From assembly GCF_040096355.1 (NCBI RefSeq), contig NZ_JBBMEX010000011.1:1-64000 (forward strand): a DNA stretch of 64,000 bases. The letters run 5' to 3'. Shown piece after piece: positions 16,939 through 25,305 of this stretch (the stretch's first letter is position 1; every line of letters begins with the position of its first letter). A program made the position numbers and the translations under genes. The notes under the pieces are model-generated. The model was not told where the DNA came from and searched no databases. It saw only the letters and a program-made list of their open reading frames with translations. Source of the DNA: Maccoyibacter intestinihominis (GTDB taxonomy: Bacteria > Bacillota > Clostridia > Lachnospirales > Lachnospiraceae).

Positions 16939-17388
16939 TTATCCTTCAATTGCAATGTAGTTGTCCTTTGGAAGAGATTTTACATCTTTCTTAGGAAGGC
17001 TCAGTCTGAGGATTCCGTCCTCAAATTTTGCATGAACATCGTCCTGGGTAACGCCTTCGCCTACATAGAAGCTACGGCTCATGCTGCCGCTGTAGCGCTC
17101 TTTGCGGATGTAGGTTCCGTCTTTTTCCTGTTCATCCTTATCGAGACCTTTGCTGGCAGAAATGGTAAGGTAACCATCCTGAAGCTGTGCTGAGATATTG
17201 TCTTTCTTAAATCCCGGCAGGTCAATGTCTACTTCATAGCCGTCTTTGGTTTCGCGGACATCTGTCTTCATAAGGTTCTTTTCATGTTTTCCATACAGAG
17301 GATTCTTCTTACCAAAGAATTCATCTTCAAATGGGAAGTCCATCCAGTTATCAAATAAGTTTTCTCCAAAAATACTAGGCATCATCAT
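16939..17388 (-). CDS. hsp20: Hsp20/alpha-crystallin small heat-shock protein
   Basis: A 149-residue cytoplasmic chaperone that holds unfolding proteins for refolding. The alpha-crystallin domain runs from about residue 40 to 140 (DVRETKDGYEVDIDLPGFKK at its start, KFEDGILRLSLPK near its end); the oligomer-locking tail motif appears only in weak form. GAAAGGAGACATG precedes three tandem ATGs and I take the first. The gene is monocistronic and its promoter is overlapped by a CIRCE operator, so HrcA should repress it until heat stress. Confidence 0.95.
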   Translation of the reverse strand: MMMPSIFGENLFDNWMDFPFEDEFFGKKNPLYGKHEKNLMKTDVRETKDGYEVDIDLPGFKKDNISAQLQDGYLTISASKGLDKDEQEKDGTYIRKERYSGSMSRSFYVGEGVTQDDVHAKFEDGILRLSLPKKDVKSLPKDNYIAIEG

Positions 17389-17512
17389 AAGTCATGTCTC
17401 CTTTCTATGACGTTGTTGATATTTAAGCACTGTCGGAGAATCCGAAGTGTTGAAGTTATGTTTGAACTCGGTTTCGATTTTCTTATTTCTCTATTTCCTT
17501 TGTTCAAGTAGA

Positions 17513-17541
17513 ACTATAGCACTGATTATTAGCACTGTCAA
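17513..17541 (-). promoter_or_regulatory. Sigma-A promoter of hsp20
   Basis: On the minus strand TTGACA (17536-17541) and TATAGT (17513-17518) are separated by exactly 17 bases. The -35 box lies inside the CIRCE element. Confidence 0.85.
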
Positions 17542-17555
17542 TAGATGAGTGCTAA
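17529..17555. promoter_or_regulatory. CIRCE element (HrcA operator)
   Basis: A 27-bp inverted repeat: TTAGCACTG, a 9-base spacer, then GAGTGCTAA. It differs from the consensus (TTAGCACTC-N9-GAGTGCTAA) at one base. It covers the -35 box of the hsp20 promoter, so bound HrcA would block RNA polymerase. Confidence 0.93.
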
Positions 17556-17699
17556 TAAAATTGTGAAATTTATGTGAAAACAATAAAAAGATAAATATTA
17601 AATAAAAAAACAATAAAAAGTCGCGCAATAATGAACGTAAATATAGGAAAACCGACGGATTGTAAATGCGGGGAAACTGCCGGAAAGGGCATTATTTCA

Positions 17700-17728
17700 T
17701 TGAATCTACAGGGGGTCTATGGTACAAT
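17700..17728 (+). promoter_or_regulatory. Promoter of the diguanylate cyclase gene
   Basis: TTGAAT (17700-17705), a 17-base spacer and TACAAT (17723-17728), 59 bases before the start codon at 17788. The rest of the hsp20-cyclase gap (17389-17787) holds only the hsp20 promoter with CIRCE and AT-rich DNA. Confidence 0.65.
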
Positions 17729-17787
17729 ATATATAAATTTACAGTTACATATAGGAAGCTATATGCGACACAGGAGCAGGTGAGCAT

Positions 17788-19443
17788 ATGAAGTTTTTTA
17801 AAGAATATATTATAACGGCCATTGTCGGATTGCTACTGGCCGTTGTTTTGATTGTAAGCGCAAAAGATGAAGGAAATACCCTTACGAATGCGAAGCAGAG
17901 AAGTTACGATGACAACTGGACAGTTCAGATAGGAAAACAGGAAAAGTTTTATAAGGAGCTCCCCGATACACTTCCAAGAAAAAATAATGAGACAAAATTC
18001 ATATTAAAAAAACAGCTTCCGCAGGAGATTGCACATGGTGACACGGTAGCATTTTATATGGGACATAATGTGATACATGCTTATGTGGATAATGAAATGG
18101 TCTATTCTTTTAATATTCCAAAGGACTATGAAAAAACCAGTAAGACACCGGGAACAACCTGGACTTTTATCAATCTTTCGTCGGAGTATGCAGGAAAGAC
18201 ACTAACCATTGAGTTAGAACCGGTCTACGAAGATAAAGCAGAGACTCTTCCGGATATTATATATGGCGACAGTGCAAAGATTGTCGTTGATATTATTACA
18301 GACCGTTCTTTGGCTCTATTTGCATCAATATTGATGTTTGCCATTGGACTGGCAATTATTATCGGATTGATGTATTTCCAGCGGGAACTCCATGTGCCGG
18401 ATTATTTATACTGGCTGGGAGTGTTTTCTATTGTTGTGGCATTCTGGTCCGGTATTCAGACACAGATCATCTCTCTGATCTATGCCCAGAATGTGAGGGG
18501 AAATCAGGTGGCATTTATCGTATTCCAGATGCTTTTAATTCCACTGGTTTCATTTGTGAAAAATTTCTGTGAAGTAGAAGAAAGTAAGATATATGATGGA
18601 ATCTGTGTTGCCAATGTGGTGATACTTGTAGTGACAACGGTTCTGCAGTTTTTGGGGATCAGAGATTATAGGGAAACCATATGGATGGCATACGTTGTCT
18701 ACGGTATCGGATTCCTCTGGATGCTCTGGATCGTTGGAAAACGGATTGTACAGGGTAAGAAAAAAGAACGAAGAAGAATGATCATACAGGGGCTGTGTCT
18801 GGGTGAACTTCTGTTTTTTGTGGGATATGATATGGTACGTTATCTGCAGTGTGAGACGGTGGATTCTGCAAGATTGAGCCGATATGCCCTACTGGCCTAT
18901 ATCGTGATCATGCTTTGCATTGTATTTCAGAATTCCATTCACCTGATGCGTTTAGGTGAGCAGTTTGAAAATATCTCGAAGGAAGCAAGAATCGATGCAC
19001 TGACAAAACTTTCTAACCGTACGGCATTTGAACATGATTTGATGTCATATGAAGCAACACAGAAGTCGGCAGCAGTTATGTTCGATCTGAACAATCTGAA
19101 ATATTTTAACGATACACATGGTCATGCGACCGGAGATTATTACATTATTGTATGCAGTGAGATCATTCAGGATATTTTCGGTATGTATGGAAAAGTCTAT
19201 CGGATCGGTGGAGATGAATTCTGTGCAGTAACAGAAGGTGTTACCGAAGAAGAATTCATGGAGTTGCGAAGAGGAATGAACGACAGGATCGAGGCATTGA
19301 ATGGAAGATTTTTTGAAAATAAAATGTCTGTAGCATCCGGTTATGCAGCGTATGATAAGAAGTCCGATCATGATATTCACGATACGATCAAGCGGGCAGA
19401 TCAGAAGATGTATGAATGTAAGGCGGCCATGAAGGGACGCTGA
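17788..19443 (+). CDS. Membrane-bound diguanylate cyclase (GGDEF)
   Basis: A 551-residue protein that should make cyclic-di-GMP from two GTP. There is a signal-anchor helix at about 8-26, an extracytoplasmic domain at about 30-165 that may bind a ligand, a bundle of about seven membrane helices at about 170-385 (7TMR-DISM-like layout), and a GGDEF domain at about 405-550. The active site reads RIGGDEF and the metal/substrate helix has FDLNNLKYFND. The RxxD inhibitory site expected five residues before GGDEF is absent, so product inhibition may be weak. CAGGAGCAGGTGAGC precedes the ATG. The PilZ chemoreceptor upstream is a possible target. Confidence 0.9.
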   Translation: MKFFKEYIITAIVGLLLAVVLIVSAKDEGNTLTNAKQRSYDDNWTVQIGKQEKFYKELPDTLPRKNNETKFILKKQLPQEIAHGDTVAFYMGHNVIHAYVDNEMVYSFNIPKDYEKTSKTPGTTWTFINLSSEYAGKTLTIELEPVYEDKAETLPDIIYGDSAKIVVDIITDRSLALFASILMFAIGLAIIIGLMYFQRELHVPDYLYWLGVFSIVVAFWSGIQTQIISLIYAQNVRGNQVAFIVFQMLLIPLVSFVKNFCEVEESKIYDGICVANVVILVVTTVLQFLGIRDYRETIWMAYVVYGIGFLWMLWIVGKRIVQGKKKERRRMIIQGLCLGELLFFVGYDMVRYLQCETVDSARLSRYALLAYIVIMLCIVFQNSIHLMRLGEQFENISKEARIDALTKLSNRTAFEHDLMSYEATQKSAAVMFDLNNLKYFNDTHGHATGDYYIIVCSEIIQDIFGMYGKVYRIGGDEFCAVTEGVTEEEFMELRRGMNDRIEALNGRFFENKMSVASGYAAYDKKSDHDIHDTIKRADQKMYECKAAMKGR

Positions 19444-19483
19444 TCATAAAAAGCAGAGTAGGTAGTAGAAAGGAGCAGTTGGC

Positions 19484-20371
19484 ATGAACGTCAGCATTAT
19501 CATTGCAGTTTGTTATTATATCGTATTAATCGCTCAGTTTGGAATTATGTGGAAAGCAAAGAATCCGGGAGAAAATGAGATTTTTTCAATTACGGTTCCA
19601 AATGAAAAATTAGAAAACGAGGAGATCAAAGGGGTTCAGAAAAAATATATGACGATGCTGGGAATTTTCACAGTGATCTTTGTGGCTGCGCCGGCAGTGA
19701 TGTTTGGAACAGACAATGGAACCGTACAGGTATTGCTCTGGATGATCCTATTTTTACTGTTGGTCGTATGCAGCTATCTGCCATATTGGGTTGCGAATGC
19801 CAGAGTAAAAACATTGAAAGCAGAACATCATTATATGGATGGATGTTCCCTTCCACAGATCGATGAGCAGTGGAGACATGGAATTTTTTATTATAATCCG
19901 GGTGATACGCGTCTGAATGGCGAAAAAAAGATCGGAGTCGGAACCTGTATCAACCATGCAAAACCAATGGGAAAATTCCTGAGCGTGTTAGCCTGGGTAC
20001 TGATCGCTCTGTTATTGGTATTTGGAGTATATTTAGTCCGTGCACAATCACTTCCGTTGACACTTACTTATAAAGACGGAGTCCTGGAATCGGGACAGAC
20101 AAGAACGAATTACACGATAGATGTCGATACAATGCAGTTTATTATGTTCTTAGATAAACTTCCAAGCAACAGTAAAGTATTTGGAACCGGTATGGATAAT
20201 TTACAAAGAGGAATCTATAATGTGGAAGGATTTGGCGAATGCCGAATGAATGTCAATCCGCAGAATCAGGCATTTATCCTGATTCAGACGGAAGACGGAT
20301 GTTATATCTTCTCAGCCGATAAAGACGAGAAGACATCCGAAGTATACCAGCAGTTAAAGGATGATCTGTAG
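19484..20371 (+). CDS. DUF5808-type membrane protein
   Basis: A 295-residue membrane protein. Helices lie at about 4-22, 58-76, 83-103 and 167-187. Between the third and fourth is the DUF5808 signature: W-x-x-G-I-F-Y-Y-N-P-G-D-T-R, then GVGTCINHAKP. The C-terminal 100 residues form a soluble domain resembling bacterial PH-like domains. Related proteins are linked to SdpI/DUF1648-like immunity proteins, but no function is established here. AAAGGAGCAG precedes the ATG. It follows the diguanylate cyclase by 40 bases and may be co-transcribed. It converges tail-to-tail with thiT, one base apart. Confidence 0.75.
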   Translation: MNVSIIIAVCYYIVLIAQFGIMWKAKNPGENEIFSITVPNEKLENEEIKGVQKKYMTMLGIFTVIFVAAPAVMFGTDNGTVQVLLWMILFLLLVVCSYLPYWVANARVKTLKAEHHYMDGCSLPQIDEQWRHGIFYYNPGDTRLNGEKKIGVGTCINHAKPMGKFLSVLAWVLIALLLVFGVYLVRAQSLPLTLTYKDGVLESGQTRTNYTIDVDTMQFIMFLDKLPSNSKVFGTGMDNLQRGIYNVEGFGECRMNVNPQNQAFILIQTEDGCYIFSADKDEKTSEVYQQLKDDL

Positions 20372-20372
20372 A

Positions 20373-21053
20373 TTATTCACGGGCGAGCTGCTGGATGTGC
20401 TGCAATGCTTTGCTGACAGCAGGGATTGCAATGATCACTAAAGTGATGATGGCTTCCGGTATTAAATAGAATCCGTTATAAACTAAGGAATAAACCGGAG
20501 CGCTCATTCCGCTTCCCTCTGCGTATGCAGCAAAGAATAAGAGTCCTGATAAAAATGCAAAGACATATCGCCCGAGCACACCGACGATGTAGCCTTTGAT
20601 CAGTCCGTGTTTGGAGTCATGGAAGAAACCGGATAATCCCAATGCACCAAAAGCCAGAGGATAATCTACCAGCAACTGTGGAATGGAATAGAAGACCGGA
20701 TCGATGACGAACTGTAAAAGTCCGTAAGCAACAGAAGTCATAATACCGACTTCCGGACCGTACCAGTAACCGATCAATACAATGAACAGCATACTGAACA
20801 GCGTAATGGAGCCGCCCATTGGAAGGTGAAACAGCTTAATCATAGATGTTACGGTTCCAAGGGCCATAGCAACAGCAGAAAATACTAACTGCTTTGTGGA
20901 AAGCTTGTGGGAGCCCTTACGACTATGAATAAAAAGAGCAGCTGCGATTAAGATGACGATTAGTGCAACAATGGTGAGAATACCACCGGTAGTAAGCTGA
21001 AAGACATCTTCATCCCAGCTGTTTTTTGTTGCAAAAGCAAAAAAATTGGACAT
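20373..21053 (-). CDS. thiT: Energy-coupled thiamine transporter ThiT (S component)
   Basis: A 226-residue membrane protein with about six or seven helices. The ThiT core includes AVAMALGTVTSMIKLFHLPM, GGSITLFSMLF and GYWYGPEVGIMTSVAYGLLQ, with conserved residues around the thiamine pocket. An N-terminal helix at about 22-42 followed by KGSHKLSTKQL is longer than in the lactococcal protein. It should work with the ECF ATPases and EcfT encoded elsewhere. AGGAGG precedes the ATG. No TPP riboswitch is present in the short leader. A palindrome at the start of the transcript may be an operator. Confidence 0.9.
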   Translation of the reverse strand: MSNFFAFATKNSWDEDVFQLTTGGILTIVALIVILIAAALFIHSRKGSHKLSTKQLVFSAVAMALGTVTSMIKLFHLPMGGSITLFSMLFIVLIGYWYGPEVGIMTSVAYGLLQFVIDPVFYSIPQLLVDYPLAFGALGLSGFFHDSKHGLIKGYIVGVLGRYVFAFLSGLLFFAAYAEGSGMSAPVYSLVYNGFYLIPEAIITLVIIAIPAVSKALQHIQQLARE

Positions 21054-21091
21054 AATAAAACCTCCTGTGTCCTATAATCTTATGTAGTTAT

Positions 21092-21134
21092 ACGTTAACG
21101 TTGCTACTATAGCAATCCGCAGGGAGAATGTCAA
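21092..21134 (-). promoter_or_regulatory. thiT promoter with a palindrome at the transcription start
   Basis: On the minus strand TTGACA (21129-21134), exactly 17 bases, then TATAGT (21106-21111). The perfect palindrome ACGTTAACGT (21092-21101) sits at about +1 to +10 and could be a repressor site. The leader to the ATG is only about 45 bases. Confidence 0.75.
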
Positions 21135-21253
21135 GGTGTGCATCCCTGGCTGATACCTCTCAGCTTATGCGTGGATCGTATGCATGGAGTCAGAATGTAT
21201 CCGTCAGATATGCAGGGTAGCAGTTGCCGCTAAAAGCAGACATAAAAAATCAC

Positions 21254-21297
21254 ACAAAAAAAGCACCACCTCTGAATAAGTTCTTCAAAGATGATGC
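21254..21297 (-). terminator. Terminator of the A-rich transcript
   Basis: On the minus strand GCATCAT (21291-21297) pairs with GTGGTGC (21263-21269) through GU wobbles and is followed by seven Ts. The GCATCAT segment is also the loop of a second possible hairpin (AAGTTTAAAG with CTTTGAAGAACTT), so the two folds overlap. Confidence 0.45.
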
Positions 21298-21692
21298 CTT
21301 TAAACTTCATAATCCAATGGACTGTCCTCACTTTCTTCTTGTGTTTCTTTTTGGGTTTAGCTTACGTTTTTGGTGGACCGTACCTCCTTGTTTTTATTTT
21401 TTATAAATCATCCAATCGCGATTGTGTTGGAGATTTTTTGAATTCAGCTTTTTCACGAGGTGCTGAAGTTCTTTTTTCATTTTTGAAATCGGATTCCAAA
21501 ATCTTTATTCTTTCCGGCTTATGAACTCTTCCTGTTAAGTTCTTTGTTCGATTGGTATTCGACTTTATCCTTTTATCCTTCTTTGAATTTCAGATTATGA
21601 AAACTGCCATTCTTAAATGCTTTTTCGTTGTAGTCTTATGTTCCCATTGGACTGTACCTCCTTGTTTTTTATTTGTCTTCTGTTCTTTTGTT
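21254..21692 (-). ncRNA. A-rich transcript of unknown nature (RNA or tiny peptides)
   Basis: A strong promoter (21699-21727) points into about 440 bases of A-rich DNA that end in a T-rich hairpin terminator. On the transcribed strand the motif AAGGAGGTACAGTCCA occurs near 21664-21649, again with one change near 21388-21373 (AAGGAGGTACGGTCCA), and in part (GAGGACAGTCCA) near 21327-21316. Only the first block places an ATG at a normal distance, and that frame stops after three codons. The longest lysine-rich frames lack start codons. TCCAATGG in block 1 is complementary to CCATTGGA in block 3, so the RNA ends could pair. I recognise no known RNA family. Confidence 0.4.
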
Positions 21693-21698
21693 GATTTT

Positions 21699-21727
21699 AT
21701 ATTAACAGATAGAATGAGGTTTGTCAA
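21699..21727 (-). promoter_or_regulatory. Strong sigma-A promoter of the A-rich transcript
   Basis: TTGACA (21722-21727), exactly 17 bases, then TAATAT (21699-21704) on the minus strand. This is among the best promoter matches in the window and it is not followed by a recognisable gene. Confidence 0.75.
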
Positions 21728-21810
21728 CAAGAAATTTTAAAATTTTTAAATAAATAATAAATTATCTGAAAGTTGAGAATAAAACAAACAATTAGTACAA
21801 CAAAAACGAA

Positions 21811-22062
21811 TTATTTGGATGCTTCGTATGCCTCGCGACAGGCTCTTGCTAACTGATCACCACAGGAAGTCGGACGGCCGTTACAGGAGATGCCGCTCAG
21901 CCTTTTCTCTACTTCGTCAATCGTCATGCCCTCTACCAGTTTTGGGATCGCCTGCAGGTTTCCGTCACAGCCACCGTAGAATTTTACATGTTTGATGATG
22001 TTGCCATCTAATTCAATATCGATCTGTTTTGAACAGGTTCCTTTCGTCTGATAAGTATACAT
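21811..22062 (-). CDS. TSCPD domain protein (TIGR03905 family)
   Basis: An 83-residue protein with the TSCPD fold: TKGTCSKQIDIELDG, FYGGCDGNLQAI and CNGRPTSCGDQLARAC carry the conserved cysteines and glycines, suggesting metal or redox chemistry. The same domain occurs at the end of some ribonucleotide reductases, but the role of the free-standing form is not known to me. I chose the ATG at 22062 because AAAGGAGGAAC precedes it; longer frames upstream run into the palindromic element. It is probably monocistronic. Confidence 0.85.
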   Translation of the reverse strand: MYTYQTKGTCSKQIDIELDGNIIKHVKFYGGCDGNLQAIPKLVEGMTIDEVEKRLSGISCNGRPTSCGDQLARACREAYEASK

Positions 22063-22115
22063 AAATGTTCCTCCTTTGCGTTTTATAAAATTTGTAAAAA
22101 ACGATTTTGATTGCC

Positions 22116-22350
22116 GGATTCGGGCTTCAACATGATATTTTAACGATACTTTTATTAATTGCACAAATGAGATATGGAAGGTTTCTTTTTGTGCAATGGA
22201 AATGAAACTCTAGAAATCATGGAGCTCCTTAGCGAACATGATTTCTGTTTTATGAGGTTCATTGGAATGGTCTGCACAAGGAAACATGAAATGTCTCATT
22301 TGTGTAATCTGGTATATAACATCAAAAATACCATGTTGAAACCCGAATCC
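22116..22350. repeat. 235-bp imperfect palindrome, MITE-like element
   Basis: The two ends match as inverted repeats: GGATTCGGGCTTCAACATG on the left and, as reverse complement, GGATTCGGGTTTCAACATG on the right. Pairing resumes inward with ATTGCACAAATGAGA against ATTACACAAATGAGA (22158-22172 with 22294-22308) and closes on a perfect 10-bp core, AGAAATCATG with CATGATTTCT, around a 15-base loop. It could fold as one long hairpin in DNA or RNA. It lies between divergent genes, and no transposase or certain target duplication was seen. A small frame inside it (22174-22368) is judged incidental. Confidence 0.75.
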
Positions 22351-22437
22351 TTTGATATTATAGCATGAAGTTTATAATAGGAAGTCATTTTTACAAAAAT
22401 TTAATAATTCGTTCATAGCTTTATGGGGGATTATGTA

Positions 22438-22466
22438 TTGTTTCACTGGGGAAATCGTGATAAAAT
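22438..22466 (+). promoter_or_regulatory. secA promoter
   Basis: TTGTTT (22438-22443), 17 bases, then TAAAAT (22461-22466), about 77 bases before the secA ATG. Confidence 0.55.
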
Positions 22467-22543
22467 ATTCTCTATATGCAAGTATTTTTTATTTTAGGAA
22501 AGACTGCTATGGGAAAGATGGCAGAGACGATAGGAGATCGAAT

Positions 22544-25111
22544 ATGAAGATAGCAGAAAAATTGTTTGGCACGCATAGTGACAGGGAACTTAAAATTGTA
22601 AATCCAATCGTAGACAAGATTGAGGCAATGCGGGACTCCATGATGGCATTGTCTGATGAAGAACTGAGAGATAAAACAAAAGAGTATAAGAAACGTTTAG
22701 AAGAAGGCGAGACATTAGACGATCTGCTTCCGGAGGCATTTGCAACAGTAAGAGAGGCAGCAAGACGTGTTCTTGGCATGGAGCACTACCGTGTACAGCT
22801 TATGGGTGGTGTGGTACTGCACCAGGGACGTATTGCGGAGATGAAAACCGGTGAAGGTAAGACCTTGGTATCCACACTTCCGGCATATCTGAATGCATTG
22901 GAAGGAAAAGGTGTACACATCGTTACCGTCAATGATTATCTGGCAAAACGTGATGCTGAGTGGATGGGAAAAGTTCATGAATTTTTAGGACTGACCGTAG
23001 GTGTGGTTTTAAATAGTATGGACAACGATGAGCGCCGCGAGGCATATAACTGTGATATTACTTATATTACGAATAATGAACTTGGATTTGACTACCTGAG
23101 AGATAACATGGTCATTTACAAGGAGCAGCTGGTACAAAGAGGCCTTCATTATGCAATTATCGACGAGGTTGACTCCGTATTGATCGACGAAGCGAGAACA
23201 CCGCTTATTATTTCCGGTCAGAGTGGAAAATCTACCAGTCTTTATGAAGCCTGCGATATTTTAGCAAGACAATTGGTACGAGGCGAAGAGAGCCAGGAGT
23301 TTTCCAAGATGGATGCCATCATGGGAATTGAAGTGGAAGAGAGCGGAGATTTTATCGTAAATGAAAAAGATAAAGTCGTAAACCTGACACAGGATGGTGT
23401 GAAGAAGGTAGAGCAGTTCTTTAAGATTGACAACCTTGCAGATCCGGACAACTTAGAAATCCAGCACAACATTATTTTAGCACTCCGTGCACACAATCTG
23501 ATGTTCCGCGATCAGGACTATGTCGTTCAGGATGATCAGGTATTGATCGTAGATGAGTTTACCGGACGTATCATGCCGGGCCGCCGTTATTCTGACGGAC
23601 TGCATCAGGCAATTGAGGCAAAAGAGCATGTAAAGGTTAAGAGAGAAAGTAAGACATTAGCAACCATTACTTTCCAGAACTTCTTTAATAAATATGATAA
23701 AAAAGCAGGTATGACAGGTACCGCTTTAACAGAGGAAAAAGAGTTTCGTGATATTTACGGAATGGACGTTATCGTCATTCCTACGAATAAACCGGTTATC
23801 CGTGAGGACTTACAGGATGCCGTTTATAAGACGAAAAAAGAAAAATATCATGCAGTAGTTGAGGAAGTGATTAAGGCACATGAAAAAGGTCAGCCGGTAT
23901 TGGTCGGAACCATTACCATTGATATTTCCGAGGAAATCAGCCGGCTTTTGAAAAAAGCAGGAATTCAGCATAAGGTCTTAAATGCGAAGTTCCATGAAAT
24001 GGAAGCAGAAATCGTAGCAGATGCCGGATTGCACGGAGCAGTTACGATCGCAACCAACATGGCAGGCCGTGGTACCGATATTAAGTTAGACGATGAAGCA
24101 CGCGCTGCGGGCGGTCTGAAGATCATCGGTACAGAGCGTCACGAATCCAGACGTATTGATAACCAGTTGCGTGGACGTTCAGGCCGTCAGGGAGATCCGG
24201 GTGAATCCCAGTTCTTCATTTCCTTAGAGGACGATCTGATGCGTCTGTTCGGTTCTGAGAAGCTGATGGAAGTATTCAATACGCTTGGTGTTCCGGAAAA
24301 TGAACAGATTCAGCATAAGATGCTGACCAATGCGATTGAAAAAGCACAGATGAAGATCGAGGGTAACAACTTTGGTATCCGTAAAAATCTGTTAGAATAT
24401 GATCAGGTTATGAACGATCAGAGAGAGATCATCTACGAAGAGCGCCGCCGCGTATTAAACGGCGAAAGTATGCGGGATGTGATCTATAAGATGATCACGG
24501 ATCGTGTGGAAAATACGATCGATATCTGTATTTCCTCCGATATTCCAAAAGAGGACTGGAATTTAACAGAACTGAATGAGCTGTTACTTCCGATCATTCC
24601 GTTAAAACCGATCACGGCAGCACTGACAGATGAAGTAAAAGATGTCAAAGAGTTAAAGCATAAGCTGAAAGAACAGGCAGTGAAGCTGTACGAAGCAAAA
24701 GAAGCAGAGTTCCCGGAACCGGAAGCACTGCGTGAATTAGAGCGTGTGATCTTATTAAAGGTTATCGACAGAAAATGGATGGATCATATTGATGATATGG
24801 ACCAGCTCCGTCAGGGTATCGGGTTGCAGGCATATGGACAGAAAGATCCGTTAGTAGAATACAAGATGAGCGGATTTGATATGTTCGATGATATGATCGC
24901 GAACATTCAGGAAGATACCGTAAGACTTCTCTTCCATGTCCGCATTGAGCAGAAGGTAGAGAGAGAACAGGTTGCAAAAGTAACCGGAACGAATAAAGAT
25001 GATTCTGTGGCAGCGACTCCAAAGCGCCGTGAGACAGCAAAGGTATATCCGAATGATCCATGTCCATGTGGCAGTGGAAAGAAATACAAACAGTGTTGCG
25101 GAAGACGCTAA
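22544..25111 (+). CDS. secA: Preprotein translocase ATPase SecA
   Basis: An 855-residue motor that pushes unfolded preproteins through SecYEG at the membrane. The DEAD-type motor has MKTGEGKT (Walker A, near 105), DEVDSVLIDEARTPLIISG (Walker B region), the preprotein cross-linking domain at about 225-370, GMTGTALTEEKEF, TNMAGRGTDIKL and QLRGRSGRQGDPGES, then the helical scaffold. The C-terminus has the zinc-binding SEC-C motif NDPCPCGSGKKYKQCCG. I chose the ATG at 22544 (TAGGAGATCGAAT before it); the longer open frame has no ribosome site. Confidence 0.98.
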   Translation: MKIAEKLFGTHSDRELKIVNPIVDKIEAMRDSMMALSDEELRDKTKEYKKRLEEGETLDDLLPEAFATVREAARRVLGMEHYRVQLMGGVVLHQGRIAEMKTGEGKTLVSTLPAYLNALEGKGVHIVTVNDYLAKRDAEWMGKVHEFLGLTVGVVLNSMDNDERREAYNCDITYITNNELGFDYLRDNMVIYKEQLVQRGLHYAIIDEVDSVLIDEARTPLIISGQSGKSTSLYEACDILARQLVRGEESQEFSKMDAIMGIEVEESGDFIVNEKDKVVNLTQDGVKKVEQFFKIDNLADPDNLEIQHNIILALRAHNLMFRDQDYVVQDDQVLIVDEFTGRIMPGRRYSDGLHQAIEAKEHVKVKRESKTLATITFQNFFNKYDKKAGMTGTALTEEKEFRDIYGMDVIVIPTNKPVIREDLQDAVYKTKKEKYHAVVEEVIKAHEKGQPVLVGTITIDISEEISRLLKKAGIQHKVLNAKFHEMEAEIVADAGLHGAVTIATNMAGRGTDIKLDDEARAAGGLKIIGTERHESRRIDNQLRGRSGRQGDPGESQFFISLEDDLMRLFGSEKLMEVFNTLGVPENEQIQHKMLTNAIEKAQMKIEGNNFGIRKNLLEYDQVMNDQREIIYEERRRVLNGESMRDVIYKMITDRVENTIDICISSDIPKEDWNLTELNELLLPIIPLKPITAALTDEVKDVKELKHKLKEQAVKLYEAKEAEFPEPEALRELERVILLKVIDRKWMDHIDDMDQLRQGIGLQAYGQKDPLVEYKMSGFDMFDDMIANIQEDTVRLLFHVRIEQKVEREQVAKVTGTNKDDSVAATPKRRETAKVYPNDPCPCGSGKKYKQCCGRR

Positions 25112-25129
25112 AGAAAATCAGGTAAAAAT

Positions 25130-25170
25130 AACAGGGAGTGCATCGGAAGACGAGGCATTCCCTGTTTCGA
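25130..25170 (+). terminator. secA terminator
   Basis: A 12-bp stem (AACAGGGAGTGC with GCATTCCCTGTT, one GU pair) begins 18 bases after the stop. The following tract is only moderately T-rich. Confidence 0.6.
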
Positions 25171-25192
25171 TTCTATGGACAGGCTCTTAAAG

Positions 25193-25228
25193 TCCGACAT
25201 TGTCGGAGAGCGCTGTATACCATATAAG
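25193..25228 (+). promoter_or_regulatory. Likely promoter of the SulP cluster with an overlapping palindrome
   Basis: TTGTCG (25200-25205), 17 bases, TATAAG (25223-25228). The perfect palindrome TCCGACATTGTCGGA (25193-25207) overlaps the -35 box, which suggests a regulator site. Confidence 0.45.
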
Positions 25229-25305
25229 AGGAAAGGATTCATTGGAAATTTATTAATAAGAAATTTATCAATAAAATGATGAAAGAAATTCAGGGAGAGA
25301 TTGGA

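Noticed and set aside
21061..21230. TPP riboswitch before thiT (a CTGAGA word is present on the minus strand)
   Set aside because: The word lies upstream of the -35 box, the rest of the TPP core (ACCTGA region and partner helix) is missing, and the true leader is only about 45 bases.
21224..21740. Plus-strand reading frames in the thiT-TSCPD gap
   Set aside because: Phenylalanine-rich frames opposite A-rich DNA, no ribosome sites, and on the wrong strand for the promoter found there.
22174..22368. 64-residue frame inside the palindrome before secA
   Set aside because: No ribosome site, and its sequence is dictated by the inverted repeat.
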